A stretch of 64,000 bases of DNA from Sedimentibacter sp. MB31-C6 (lineage in GTDB: Bacteria > Bacillota > Clostridia > Tissierellales > Sedimentibacteraceae), in contig NZ_CP142396.1 of the NCBI RefSeq assembly GCF_035934735.1, positions 186,001 to 250,000 on the forward strand, written 5' to 3'. How positions within the stretch are numbered: the stretch's first letter is position 1; the number at the start of each line of letters is the position of its first letter. The notes under the pieces are model-generated. The model was given only the letters and a program-made list of their open reading frames with translations, searched no databases and was not told the DNA's origin. The position numbers and the translations under genes are program-made. Shown piece by piece: positions 52,532-61,918 of this stretch.

Positions 52532-54217
52532 TTATATAAAATCTTCACCTTTAACTTCTACAATAATAGGAAGTATCATTGGGTTACGTTTAATTTTTTC
52601 ATATATAAAGCTACTTAAAGCATCTTTTATAGACATCTTTATATTGTTCCATTCTTTGATATTTCCTTCGCTACACTTATTTAAAGCACTTCTAACTACA
52701 GCCTTTGACTCTTCAATAAGATCTATATTTTCTCTTACATAAATAAATCCTCTTGAAACAATTTCTGGACCTGCAACAACCTTTCCTGTACCTTTTGCTG
52801 TAGATAGCACTACTATTATTAGACCATTCTCTGATAACAGCTTTCTATCTCTTAGTACTATATTTCCAACATCTCCAACACCTAGTCCATCTACTAATAT
52901 ATTGCCAGATGACACACTTCCATTCCTTACAATTGATTTCGATGTAATTTCTATTACACTACCATTTTTTGCTATAACAGTATTTTTTTCAGGTATTCCT
53001 AATTCTACAGCAAGTTTAGAATGTTGCACTAAATGTCTATATTCACCATGAGCAGGAATAAAAAACTTTGGTTTTAAAAGAGTTAGCATTAACTTCAACT
53101 CTTCTCGTCTAGCATGACCAGATACGTGAACTGGAATTAGTGCATCATATAATACTTCTGCTCCTTTTTCATAAAGCGTATTTATAACTCTTGATACAGT
53201 TTTTTCATTTCCTGGAACTGGACTAGCTGATATTATTACTAAATCGCCTTCTTTAATTTGTATTTTTTTATGATCATTATTAGCCATCCTTGTAAGGGCC
53301 GACATAGGCTCTCCTTGGCTCCCTGTTGTTATTATAACTATTTCATTATCTTTTAACTTTTTCAAATCATTTACATTAACTATTGTTCCTTCAGGCACAT
53401 TTAAATATCCAAGTTCCTGAGATACCTTAACAGTATTTAACATACTTCTTCCTGAAATTGAAACTTTTCTACCATAGGCTACTGCGGCATTTATTATTTG
53501 CTGGACACGATGTATGTTTGAAGCAAAAGATGCAACTATTATTCTTGACTGGCTATTTTTAAATATCTCCATGAATTTATAGCCAATTGTACTTTCAGAT
53601 TCTGTGTACCCAGGTCTTTCAACATTTGTACTATCTGACATGGCTAGTAGCACACCTTTACGTCCTAATTCAGCAAATGCATCTAAATCAATTACATCTC
53701 CATTTATAGGTGTATAATCAATTTTAAAATCACCAGTGTGAACTATTGTTCCTATAGGCGTATTAATTGCTATTCCTACTGCATCAGGTATGCTATGATT
53801 ACTTCTAATTAATCTAACTTTAAAGCATCCTAAGTTAAAAGTTTTTCCTGGTTCTACTACATTTAAGGACACATCATCTAGTTTATGTTCTAAAAGCTTA
53901 TTTTCAACAAGTCCCAATGTTAATTTCGTTCCATATATTGGAATATTGATTTTCTTCAATAAATATGGAATAGATCCAATATGATCCTCATGACCATGAG
54001 TTAATATTATACCCTTTATTTTATCTGCATTCTTTATTAAATATGTTATGTCTGGTATTACAATATCTATACCTAACATTTCATCTTCTGGAAATGACAT
54101 ACCGCAGTCTATAATAACAATATTGTTACCATATTCAAATACAGTCATGTTTTTTCCAATTTCGCCCATCCCCCCTAATGGAATGACTTTTAATTTATGT
54201 TTCTTTTCTGTTGCCAT
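52532..54217 (-). CDS. rnj: Ribonuclease J
   Basis: 561 aa. The metallo-beta-lactamase site is seen in LTHGHEDHIGSIPYLL and VHTGDFKIDYTP, the beta-CASP part in SDSTNVERPG and SGHARREELKLML, and the C-terminal domain is present. RNase J acts as 5' exonuclease and endonuclease in mRNA decay and rRNA maturation. The ATG at 54217 follows AAAAAAGGAGAATTATA; its first codons overlap the end of the fur-family gene by 23 bases. It ends right before a terminator. Confidence 0.95.
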   Translation of the reverse strand: MATEKKHKLKVIPLGGMGEIGKNMTVFEYGNNIVIIDCGMSFPEDEMLGIDIVIPDITYLIKNADKIKGIILTHGHEDHIGSIPYLLKKINIPIYGTKLTLGLVENKLLEHKLDDVSLNVVEPGKTFNLGCFKVRLIRSNHSIPDAVGIAINTPIGTIVHTGDFKIDYTPINGDVIDLDAFAELGRKGVLLAMSDSTNVERPGYTESESTIGYKFMEIFKNSQSRIIVASFASNIHRVQQIINAAVAYGRKVSISGRSMLNTVKVSQELGYLNVPEGTIVNVNDLKKLKDNEIVIITTGSQGEPMSALTRMANNDHKKIQIKEGDLVIISASPVPGNEKTVSRVINTLYEKGAEVLYDALIPVHVSGHARREELKLMLTLLKPKFFIPAHGEYRHLVQHSKLAVELGIPEKNTVIAKNGSVIEITSKSIVRNGSVSSGNILVDGLGVGDVGNIVLRDRKLLSENGLIIVVLSTAKGTGKVVAGPEIVSRGFIYVRENIDLIEESKAVVRSALNKCSEGNIKEWNNIKMSIKDALSSFIYEKIKRNPMILPIIVEVKGEDFI

Positions 54218-54668
54218 TATAATTCTCCTTTTTTCTACAATCACTGCAGATTCCGGTGAATTTAACGTTATGATTTAATATTTCAAAATTGTATTGTTTT
54301 TCTATAATTTCTTCCAATGAGTTCATTAAATCTTCCTTGACCTCAATAATTTTGCCACATTTTTTGCATATTAAATGATGATGTTGATGAATTTCATTAT
54401 TGTTTGGCAATAATATTTCATATCGATTGCAGCCTTCATCAAAATTTAGCTTATATACTAATCCTATTTCTTCAAAGAGTTGCAAAGTTCTATATATTGT
54501 AGCCAATCCAATTTTTGGATGTTTGTGTTTAATAAGTTCATAGACTTCTTCTGGGCTTAAATGTGCATCTTTTTTTTCCATTAATATATCATATACTACT
54601 CTTCTTTGAGTAGTCATTTTGTATCCCTTATCACCCAATATATCTTGAAAATTATCTATTTCACTCAT
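54195..54668 (-). CDS. Fur-family metalloregulator
   Basis: 157 aa. A winged-helix half (YKMTTQRRVVYDILMEKKDAHLSPEEVYELI, GLATIYRTLQLFEEIGLV) is followed by a metal/dimer half with HQHHHLICKKCGKI and the final CSDCRKK, the two CxxC of the structural zinc site. Whether it is Fur (iron), Zur (zinc) or PerR (peroxide) is not decided by visible residues. It lies between DUF1292 and RNase J genes, a conserved place in Clostridia. Confidence 0.94.
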   Translation of the reverse strand: MSEIDNFQDILGDKGYKMTTQRRVVYDILMEKKDAHLSPEEVYELIKHKHPKIGLATIYRTLQLFEEIGLVYKLNFDEGCNRYEILLPNNNEIHQHHHLICKKCGKIIEVKEDLMNSLEEIIEKQYNFEILNHNVKFTGICSDCRKKENYNGNRKET

Positions 54669-54686
54669 AAGAACACCTCTTCAAAT

Positions 54687-54932
54687 TTAAATTAGTTCAT
54701 CTGCTATTCCTTCGTATATTTCTACAACTTCTTTTAATTCTTCTTCATCTTCTACTATACTAAAAATAACTTCTCCGTCCTCAGTTTCTTCTACACAGTA
54801 AATCATACCTTCATCAGAGTTAATTTCATGAAGTACTGCATACTGGATATCATCAACGTGAAAGGTCGCTTCAACTACTAATTTTTCAGTTTTACCTTCA
54901 TCATTAATCAATTCTACAATATTATTTTTCAT
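54687..54932 (-). CDS. DUF1292 family protein (YrzB-like)
   Basis: 81 aa, acidic. The pattern IVELINDEGKTEKLVVEATFHVDDIQYAVL and EDGEVIFSIVEDEEEL is DUF1292. The genes nearly always sit between ruvX and fur or mltG in Firmicutes. Function unknown. The ATG at 54932 follows GGGAGGTCGA; an upstream in-frame ATG overlaps that site. Confidence 0.9.
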   Translation of the reverse strand: MKNNIVELINDEGKTEKLVVEATFHVDDIQYAVLHEINSDEGMIYCVEETEDGEVIFSIVEDEEELKEVVEIYEGIADELI

Positions 54933-54947
54933 TCGACCTCCCATTAA

Positions 54948-55364
54948 TCATTTTGTACTTCGCTGCATATATGAAGTCAATATTTGAACCGCAGCTAATT
55001 TGTCTATAACTTCTTTTCTTTTCTTTCGTTTTACATCTGCTTCTATGAGCATTTTCTCAGACATTAATGTGGTAAAACGTTCATCTTCAAGCTCAACAGG
55101 CAAATCAATATGTTTTTTTACCTTTTCTAAAAATTCCAGAACTTTTTCTCCTTGTATCCCAACACTTCCATCTAATCTTTTTGGTAGTCCTGATACAATT
55201 TTAGTAACTTGGTATTCTTCAATTATTTTTTTGAGTTCCTTAATATCATTTTTAATATTTGTTCTTTTGATAGTAGTTACACCCTGCGCAGTTATCATCA
55301 ATAAATCACTTACTGCAACTCCTATTGTTCTATCTCCCACATCAAGACCCATTAATCTGTCCAT
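54948..55364 (-). CDS. ruvX: RuvX/YqgF, putative Holliday junction resolvase or pre-16S rRNA nuclease
   Basis: 138 aa, RNase H-like fold. LMGLDVGDRTIGVAVSD at the start holds the first catalytic Asp, KIVSGLPKRLDGSVG the middle block and VELEDERFTTLMSEKML the last acidic residues. It processes the 5' end of 16S rRNA in E. coli. ATG at 55364 with GAGGTAGCT before it; longer frames overlap the aldo/keto reductase gene, whose stop is 7 bases upstream. Confidence 0.93.
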   Translation of the reverse strand: MDRLMGLDVGDRTIGVAVSDLLMITAQGVTTIKRTNIKNDIKELKKIIEEYQVTKIVSGLPKRLDGSVGIQGEKVLEFLEKVKKHIDLPVELEDERFTTLMSEKMLIEADVKRKKRKEVIDKLAAVQILTSYMQRSTK

Positions 55365-55371
55365 AGCTACC

Positions 55372-56319
55372 TCATACAATTTTGATATAAAAATCCGCAC
55401 ATTCACCAGCACAATAACTGCATAAAACACATTTACTCATATCTACTTTACATTTTCCATTAACAATTTTCAATGCATTTTGTTTACATTTCTTTGTGCA
55501 TTTTCCACAGCCTACGCACCACTCTTCTATAACAAGAGTACGTTTTTGATTTCTAATTTTACTTTTTATATTATTTTTTAACTCATTGTTTTCTAAATAA
55601 CAGATATTAGCTTCTATTTCTTCAATAGTACTCATACCTATAGCTAAAGAGTCCACATCCTTTAAATTATTCGCAAAGTTAAATGCATCCTTTGCTTCTG
55701 AAATTAGATGTCCTCCTCCATATATTTTCATAGCTAAAATAAACTTACCATTTAACTTAGCTATTTTTACAGCATCCAACATATCTTCTATTGTTCCATC
55801 CTGTAGGCCAATTCCTTTCATATTTATTAAAGGAAATACTATATCAATTTCTTTAAATTTAATACTGTCTTTCACTGCTTCCACTCTATGTGTAGATATA
55901 CCAAAATGTTTTATTATTCCTTCATCCTTGTACTTCATAAAGCGTTTAACAGCCTCATAATGACCAATAAAATTATTGCCATTATCTTGTTCATGTAGCA
56001 TAAATACATCGATATAGTTTGTGTTTAATTCTCTTAATGCCTTGTTAACACTATATTCTGCTGTCTTTTTATCATAAGCATAGCTTTTTGTAGCTATTAT
56101 TAGTTTATCCCTGTCTTTATCTTTTATGAATTCTTTTAATATATTATAATTATTATAAAGTTCTGCTGTATCATAAAAATTTATTCCTTTTTCATAAGCA
56201 TAATTTAATAAATTTACTTTATTGTAAACATTATCATCATTTTGCAAATTACTTAAAGCTAGTGTTCCATAACAAATTTTTGATATTTTATTTCTAAATA
56301 ATTTTGTATATTGCATCAT
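55372..56319 (-). CDS. Aldo/keto reductase with C-terminal 2[4Fe-4S] ferredoxin domain
   Basis: 315 aa. Residues about 1-255 form an aldo/keto reductase barrel (FYDTAELYNNYN with the catalytic Tyr region, HFGISTHRVEAV, AIGMSTIEEIEANI). The C-terminus has CVGCGKCTKKCKQNA and CVLCSYCAGEC, eight Cys for two [4Fe-4S] clusters. Such proteins are common in anaerobes and may use ferredoxin-like electron flow rather than only NADPH. Substrate unknown. It is inserted between ireB and ruvX, which are adjacent in most relatives. A second ATG at 56316 is an equally good start. Confidence 0.92.
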   Translation of the reverse strand: MMQYTKLFRNKISKICYGTLALSNLQNDDNVYNKVNLLNYAYEKGINFYDTAELYNNYNILKEFIKDKDRDKLIIATKSYAYDKKTAEYSVNKALRELNTNYIDVFMLHEQDNGNNFIGHYEAVKRFMKYKDEGIIKHFGISTHRVEAVKDSIKFKEIDIVFPLINMKGIGLQDGTIEDMLDAVKIAKLNGKFILAMKIYGGGHLISEAKDAFNFANNLKDVDSLAIGMSTIEEIEANICYLENNELKNNIKSKIRNQKRTLVIEEWCVGCGKCTKKCKQNALKIVNGKCKVDMSKCVLCSYCAGECADFYIKIV

Positions 56320-56412
56320 TTCACCACTAGTCTATATAAAAGATAGCAGTATATTAATATACTGCTAAATAATATTATTTATTTTGTATATGCGACTATT
56401 GAAAATATCGTA

Positions 56413-56682
56413 CTAATTTTCTTCAATTACATCCAAATAAACATTTATTATTTCTTCTAACAGTTCGTCTCGCTCAATTTTTCTTATTAAACTTCTTGCA
56501 TTATTATAATTAGTTATATAAGTTGGATCTCCTGATAATATATATCCTATGAGCTGGTTATTTGGATTATATCCCTTCTCTTTCAATGATTTATAAACTT
56601 GGGATATTACTTCTCTAGCCTCATTTAACGATTCTGTATTGTAATTAAATTTTGTTGTATTGTTATTTACATTCTTATCCAT
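56413..56682 (-). CDS. ireB: IreB family regulatory phosphoprotein (UPF0297)
   Basis: 89 aa. The block [37 protein letters not shown] is diagnostic. In Enterococcus IreB is phosphorylated by the kinase IreK and affects cephalosporin resistance. Thr residues near the N-terminus (NNTTKF) are the candidate phospho-sites. ATG at 56682 follows GGGGTGGTATTA. Downstream of alaS by 137 bases, the conserved order. Confidence 0.95.
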   Translation of the reverse strand: MDKNVNNNTTKFNYNTESLNEAREVISQVYKSLKEKGYNPNNQLIGYILSGDPTYITNYNNARSLIRKIERDELLEEIINVYLDVIEEN

Positions 56683-56819
56683 TAATACCACCCCTATACA
56701 TAACTTAATTTATTGTACTACATTATTTATATAAAATCAATTAAATTATTAGATATTATTTTTCAAATATTTGCAAATTATATTTATGTTATTATAAAAA
56801 CCCTTGTCATCCTAAATTT

Positions 56820-59459
56820 CTAATTGATTTCTTTAATTTGATTTTTTACTACTTCAAATGCTTCATTAATTTTTTCTGGATTTTTTCCTCCAGCTTGTGC
56901 GAAATCTGGTCTTCCTCCACCACCTCCGCCAGCAACAGTTGCTGCTGTTTTAATTATATTTCCAGCATGAATTCCTTTTTTAACCAAATCCTTAGTAACA
57001 GATGATACAAATAACACCTTGTTTCCTAAGTCAGATGCTAGAATTATAATACAGTTTTCATTTTTATCTTTTATTTTATCAGCCATTTCTCTTAAAGAGT
57101 TAGCATCCTTATCTTTAGTTTTAATCGCAAACAACTTTAGCCCATTTATTTCTTCATAATCATCAAGAATTTCATTTATATTATTCTTTAAAATTTCATT
57201 ATTAAGCTTATGAATTTCTTTATCTTTATCTTTTAACTCTTTTTTTAGATTATTCACTTTACTTAAAAGTTCTTCTCTCGTAGTTTTCATAGTTTCTGAC
57301 AATCCATCAACTAAATCATTTAAATAATTTAAATAATTTAAAGCAGCTTTTCCAGTTATAGCTTCTATTCTTCTCACACCTGAAGCTATACTACCTTCTG
57401 AAATAATTTTAAATAAACCTATTTTCCCAGTTTCATTAATATGTGTGCCTCCACAAAGTTCTTTGCTAAAGGTATCTATACTTACAACTCTCACAACACC
57501 ATCATATTTTTCATCAAATAAAGCAGTAGCTCCAGATTTTTTTGCATCCTCAATATCCAACAAATCAGTAAATACCTTATAATCTGCAAAAATTGCCTTA
57601 TTTACTCGTCTTTCAATTTCCTTAATTGTTGCTTCATCAATAGTCTCAAAGTGTGTATAGTCAAATCGCAGTCTCTCTTCTGAAACATAAGATCCTGCTT
57701 GATTAACATGTTCTCCCAAAATTTGCTTTAATACTTTATGTAATAAATGAGTACTAGTATGATTCTTAGCTATATTTTTTCTTTTATCAACATCAATACT
57801 AGCTATTATATTATCACCTACAGAGATAGAACCTTTCATAATTTTAGCTTCGTGAATATAAATATCTTTATTATACTTATTAGTACTTATAACATCTGCT
57901 TCAAATTCATCTGCAGCTAACTTACCTGTATCTCCAACCTGTCCGCCGCTTTCAGCGTAAAAAGGAGTTTTATTAAGTATAATAAAGCCTGACTGCCCTT
58001 CCTCTATAGTATTATTCTCAACACCATTAACTATTATTTTAAGAACTTCAGCTTCATCTGATACTTCTGTATATCCAGTAAAAATTGTTTTAGCTGCATC
58101 AATATTAAAATCTTTATTCTTCCAACCTGAACTACCTGTTTTATTTCTAGCTTCTCTTGCCATTTTTCTATGTTCTTCCATTATTGCAAGAAATTCTTCT
58201 TTATCCAATTCAAAGTCATTTTCATTTAATATTTCTTCGGTAAGCTCATACGGGAATCCATAAGTATCATATAACTTAAATGCAATACTACCATCTAAAA
58301 CATGTTTGTCAGCTTCTTTGATTTTTTGTATTTCCTTCTGTAAAAGCTCTAACCCTTGGTCTATTGTTATTTTAAATTTTTCTTCTTCAAGATTTATAAC
58401 TTTTAATATATAACTTTCCTTTTCTGAAAGTTCAGGATATGCTTTTTCCCACTCATTTATAACTACTTGAACAGTTTCTGTTAAGAATTCTCTATGTATG
58501 CCTAAAAATTTACCCTTACGGATAGCTCTTCTTATTAATCTTCTTAAAACATATCCTCTACCTTCATTTGAAGGAATAACTCCGTCACCAATCATAAAAG
58601 TTGCTGCTCTTGAATGGTCGCAAATTATTTTCATTGCAGTATCCTTATTCTTGTCTTTTCCATAACTTAAGTTTGTTATTTCTTCAATCTTTTTAATTAT
58701 CGATAACAATGGCTCAACATCAAATACTGAAGGTTTACCTTGAAGAACTGTAGCAACTCTCTCAAGTCCCATTCCTGTATCTATGTTAGGATTTGGCAAA
58801 GGATGATAAACTCCTTTTTCATCTTTGTCAAATTGGGTAAATACTAAATTCCATATTTCAATATATCTGTTACAGTCACAACCTGGTTTACAATCAGGTA
58901 ATCCACAGCCTTTACCTTCTCCAGTATCATAATATATTTCAGAACAAGGACCACTTGGACCTACTTCTAATTCCCAGAAGTTATCGTCCTTTCCAAGCCT
59001 GACAATTCTTTCAAGAGGAACACCTACTTTTTCATGCCATATTTTTTCAGCATCAGTATCCTCTTCATATACTGTTACCCATAGTTTATCTTCTTCAATC
59101 TTTAATGTTTTTGTTAAAAATTCCCACGCCCAAGAAATAGCTTCATCTTTAAAATAATCACCAAAAGAAAAGTTTCCGAGCATTTCAAAAAAAGTTAAAT
59201 GTCTTGCAGTAATTCCTACATTATCAATATCTCCAGTGCGTACACATTTTTGACATGTAGCCATTCTATTAGATGGAGGTATCTCTGCACCTGTAAAATA
59301 TCTTTTCATAGGTGCCATTCCAGCTCCTATGAGAAGTAAACTTTTATCATTCTTTGGTATTAATGAAAAGCTTTGTTCAGTTAAATGTTCTTTACTTTTA
59401 AAAAAATCCATAAATTCTTTTCTTATATTATTAATCGAAAATCTATCTAAATTATCCAT
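56820..59459 (-). CDS. alaS: Alanyl-tRNA synthetase
   Basis: 879 aa. Class II catalytic core at about 1-360 (GNFSFGDYFK, DTGMGLERVATVLQGK), editing domain with zinc ligands (HTSTHLLHKVLK and CGGTHINETG) and C-terminal DHHA1 domain ending GGGGGGRPDFAQAGG. It charges tRNA-Ala and clears Ser-tRNA-Ala. The ATG at 59459 follows ACGGAGGAAAA. It has its own near-perfect promoter and no T-box leader, unlike many Clostridia alaS genes. It also gives the reference for what the alaX tail at 20.9 kb should look like. Confidence 0.97.
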   Translation of the reverse strand: MDNLDRFSINNIRKEFMDFFKSKEHLTEQSFSLIPKNDKSLLLIGAGMAPMKRYFTGAEIPPSNRMATCQKCVRTGDIDNVGITARHLTFFEMLGNFSFGDYFKDEAISWAWEFLTKTLKIEEDKLWVTVYEEDTDAEKIWHEKVGVPLERIVRLGKDDNFWELEVGPSGPCSEIYYDTGEGKGCGLPDCKPGCDCNRYIEIWNLVFTQFDKDEKGVYHPLPNPNIDTGMGLERVATVLQGKPSVFDVEPLLSIIKKIEEITNLSYGKDKNKDTAMKIICDHSRAATFMIGDGVIPSNEGRGYVLRRLIRRAIRKGKFLGIHREFLTETVQVVINEWEKAYPELSEKESYILKVINLEEEKFKITIDQGLELLQKEIQKIKEADKHVLDGSIAFKLYDTYGFPYELTEEILNENDFELDKEEFLAIMEEHRKMAREARNKTGSSGWKNKDFNIDAAKTIFTGYTEVSDEAEVLKIIVNGVENNTIEEGQSGFIILNKTPFYAESGGQVGDTGKLAADEFEADVISTNKYNKDIYIHEAKIMKGSISVGDNIIASIDVDKRKNIAKNHTSTHLLHKVLKQILGEHVNQAGSYVSEERLRFDYTHFETIDEATIKEIERRVNKAIFADYKVFTDLLDIEDAKKSGATALFDEKYDGVVRVVSIDTFSKELCGGTHINETGKIGLFKIISEGSIASGVRRIEAITGKAALNYLNYLNDLVDGLSETMKTTREELLSKVNNLKKELKDKDKEIHKLNNEILKNNINEILDDYEEINGLKLFAIKTKDKDANSLREMADKIKDKNENCIIILASDLGNKVLFVSSVTKDLVKKGIHAGNIIKTAATVAGGGGGGRPDFAQAGGKNPEKINEAFEVVKNQIKEIN

Positions 59460-59500
59460 TTTTCCTCCGTTCAAGTATTCGATTCATTCTTTATTAAGAA

Positions 59501-59530
59501 ATTATAATGTATTCTTTACCATATTGTCAA
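59501..59530 (-). promoter_or_regulatory. Sigma-A promoter of alaS
   Basis: On the minus strand TTGACA and TATAAT, both perfect, with 18-base spacing, 42 bases before the alaS ATG. It lies just downstream of the last hairpin of the array, so alaS starts on its own. Confidence 0.8.
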
Positions 59531-59550
59531 CTATAAATAAATAATAAAAA

Positions 59551-59739
59551 GAGTTGCTTCGCAACTCCGCTAGGGGGACCTATGTCCCCCTTCGGCGTAA
59601 AAATGCTTTATTAATGCATTTTTACTGAGCACCCCCCTTAACGGCAAGGACGTTCCGTCCTTTGCAATCCTCGTTTTTTATTATATAGGAAAGGATAACT
59701 TTCCTATATAATAAAAAAGCGGTAGCAATAATCAACCGC
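59551..59739 (-). other. Array of six perfect hairpins between iscU and alaS
   Basis: This fills the 302-base gap between alaS and iscU. From left: GAGTTGC-TTC-GCAACTC (59551-59567), GGGGGAC-CTAT-GTCCCCC (59573-59590), GTAAAAATGC with complement (59597-59625), AAGGACG-TTC-CGTCCTT (59646-59662), a 20-bp perfect repeat with 5-base loop (59674-59718) and GCGGT/ACCGC (59719-59739). On the minus strand the last-named ends in TTTTTT and can end the isc operon; the first ends in TTTTTATT and is a terminator too. The stretch between may be a short structured RNA or a decayed mobile repeat. GC content is far above the surroundings. Confidence 0.7.
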
Positions 59740-59761
59740 CCCCGCAAATTATAATATGTTA

Positions 59762-60190
59762 TTAATGACAGTGAATTTCATCATCCTCTGGTACATAATT
59801 TTCTAATCCCTTAATTATCTTACCTGTTTTCTGTGAATAATCAAATAACGCTGACTTAACTGCTTGCTCTGCTAATACTGAACAGTGAACCTTAACAGGT
59901 GGAAGTCCTCCTAAAGCTTCAATAACTGCCTTATTAGTCATTTCCACAGCTTCATTAATATCTTTGCCTTTTATAAGTTCTGTTGCCATACTTGATGATG
60001 CAATAGCTGAACCACATCCAAATGTTTCAAATTTTACATCCTCTATAATTTCTTCATCATTAATCTTAAGATATATTTTCATTATATCCCCACATTTAGG
60101 GTTACCAACTTGCCCAATTCCATCAGCATCTTCAATTGAACCTACATTTCTTGGATTTCTAAAATGATCCATTACTTTTTCTGTATACAT
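59762..60190 (-). CDS. iscU: Iron-sulfur cluster scaffold IscU/NifU
   Basis: 142 aa. The three cluster-binding Cys lie in GNPKCGD, FGCGSAIASSS and VHCSVLAEQA, with the conserved Asp after the first. It collects sulfur from IscS and builds Fe-S clusters. MYTEKVMDHFRNPRNVG is the usual start; the ATG at 60190 follows GGAGGAAGAT, so an earlier ATG is unlikely. Third gene of iscR-iscS-iscU. It ends in DDEIHCH, a Clostridia-type tail. Confidence 0.96.
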   Translation of the reverse strand: MYTEKVMDHFRNPRNVGSIEDADGIGQVGNPKCGDIMKIYLKINDEEIIEDVKFETFGCGSAIASSSMATELIKGKDINEAVEMTNKAVIEALGGLPPVKVHCSVLAEQAVKSALFDYSQKTGKIIKGLENYVPEDDEIHCH

Positions 60191-60283
60191 ATCTTCCTCC
60201 ATTTATATATTTAATTCAATTTCTTTTTCAATAAATCTTTACTACCTTTCAACCTATAAGGTTAGAAACACTCTTTTGCCTTT

Positions 60284-61459
60284 TTATAAATCATTGTCAT
60301 CCTTAAGAGGTGATATTGATCTTAGTCTAGTAATTATATTTTTCATTGTTTCAATTACATAATCAACATCGTCTTCTGTAATTTCTTCACTTAAAGTCAT
60401 TCTTATTGAACCGTGTGCAGTTCCATGATCAAGACCAGTGGCCAAAAGTACATGAGAAGGATCCAATGATCCTGACGTACATGCTGAACCGCTAGAAGCT
60501 GCAATACCCTCCATATCTAACAATAATAATATAGATTCACCTTCAACATATTTATATGAAAAATTTACATTATTTGCAAGTCTTTCTGTTGGATGGCCAT
60601 TTAATACAACATCTGGAATATTTACCTTTATTCCATCCATAAGTCTGTTTCTAAGACTAGTCAAACGTTCTATATGTTTGTCGAAATTTCTTGAAGCAAT
60701 TTCTACAGCTTTACCAAATCCTGCAATGTTTTGTACACCCTCAGTACCAGCTCTTTTTCCTCTTTCCTGTCCACCGCCATGTATGAAGTTGTCTATCTTA
60801 ACACCTTTACGAATAAAAATTCCACCAACACCTTTAGGCCCTCCAATCTTGTGGGCAGACATGGACAATAAATCTATATGTTGTTTCTTAACATCTATCT
60901 TAACACTGCCTAAAGCCTGAACTGCGTCAGTATGGAATGTTATATTATGTTTTTTAGCAATTTCTCCAATTTCCTCAATATGTTGAATAGTTCCTATTTC
61001 ATTATTTGCATACATTACAGAAATTAGTATTGTTTCAGGCCTTATGCTAGTTTTCAACTGCTCTAAATCTATCATTCCATATTTATCTACATCTAAATAC
61101 GTTGTTTCAAATCCGAATTTTTTCAAATATTCACAAGTATGAAGAACTGCATGATGTTCTATTTTAGTTGTTATAATATGATTTCCTTTATTTTTATTAG
61201 CAAAAGCTACGCCTTTAATAGCCCAGTTATCTGATTCTGTACCACCAGCAGTAAAATATATTTCTTTTTCATCAGCATTTATAAAATTTGCAACAGTACT
61301 TCGTGCATTTTCAATTGCTTCCTTTGACTTTCTTCCAAGTTCATATAAAGAGCTTGATGGATTTCCATACATCTCATCAAAATAGCCACGCATTTCTTCT
61401 ATTACTTCTTTTCTTACTTTTGTTGTGGCAGCATTATCAAGATAAATTTTTCTGCTCAT
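60284..61459 (-). CDS. iscS: Cysteine desulfurase IscS/NifS
   Basis: 391 aa PLP enzyme. IYLDNAATTKVRKEV at the start, TAGGTESDNWAIKG, HTDAVQALGSVKID, the PLP lysine in SAHKIGGPKGVG and the active-site Cys in SGSACTSGSLDPSH are all present. It frees sulfur (or selenium) from cysteine (selenocysteine) and gives it to IscU and other carriers. It overlaps iscR by 23 bases. The host makes selenoproteins, so it may also feed SelD. Confidence 0.96.
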   Translation of the reverse strand: MSRKIYLDNAATTKVRKEVIEEMRGYFDEMYGNPSSSLYELGRKSKEAIENARSTVANFINADEKEIYFTAGGTESDNWAIKGVAFANKNKGNHIITTKIEHHAVLHTCEYLKKFGFETTYLDVDKYGMIDLEQLKTSIRPETILISVMYANNEIGTIQHIEEIGEIAKKHNITFHTDAVQALGSVKIDVKKQHIDLLSMSAHKIGGPKGVGGIFIRKGVKIDNFIHGGGQERGKRAGTEGVQNIAGFGKAVEIASRNFDKHIERLTSLRNRLMDGIKVNIPDVVLNGHPTERLANNVNFSYKYVEGESILLLLDMEGIAASSGSACTSGSLDPSHVLLATGLDHGTAHGSIRMTLSEEITEDDVDYVIETMKNIITRLRSISPLKDDNDL

Positions 61460-61883
61460 TATTATCCTCCGTTAAAATTTTTTTATGATCCTCGTACATA
61501 TCAGCAAGTGTTATATTATCAATTACGTCATTAATGCTATTTTCTATTTTTTCAAAAATAATTCTTGTAGCGCATATTGATTCTCTTGAACAAATATCTT
61601 TACCTAAGCAATCAGAAGTCGTAATATCTCCCTCTAATGTTCTAAGAATCATTCCAACTGTTATTTCCTTAGGATTTTTTGCAAGCATATATCCGCCTTG
61701 AGGTCCTCTTACTGTTTCTATATAACCTTTTTTCTTTAACTTAGCAAATAGTTGTTCTAAGTAATTTTCAGATATTTCATATTTTTCTGATACTTTCTTA
61801 AGAGAAATCGGGCCAGATCCATAATTTAGTGAAAGTTCAAATACTGCTTTCAAACCATATCTGCCCTTCGTTGATAATATCAT
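61437..61883 (-). CDS. iscR: Rrf2/IscR-family Fe-S regulator
   Basis: 148 aa. A winged helix (TKGRYGLKAVFELSLNYG, ISENYLEQLFAKLKKKGYIETVRGPQGGYML) is followed by the cluster-binding loop with three Cys in C-x5-C-x5-C spacing (DCLGKDICSRESICATR), the same spacing as in E. coli IscR. It senses Fe-S supply and should control its own operon; an inverted repeat overlaps the promoter. First gene of the isc operon. Confidence 0.94.
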   Translation of the reverse strand: MILSTKGRYGLKAVFELSLNYGSGPISLKKVSEKYEISENYLEQLFAKLKKKGYIETVRGPQGGYMLAKNPKEITVGMILRTLEGDITTSDCLGKDICSRESICATRIIFEKIENSINDVIDNITLADMYEDHKKILTEDNNEQKNLS

Positions 61884-61918
61884 ATCTATCTCCCTTCTCT
61901 TTTAATCCCTACTATTTA

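Noticed and set aside
59674-59718. Insertion sequence end or integron attC site
   Set aside because: No transposase or integrase is nearby and the hairpins lack attC core sites; left as an unexplained hairpin array.
59460-59761. T-box riboswitch for alaS
   Set aside because: No GGTGGNACCGCG antiterminator core is seen on the minus strand, and the alaS promoter lies downstream of the hairpins.
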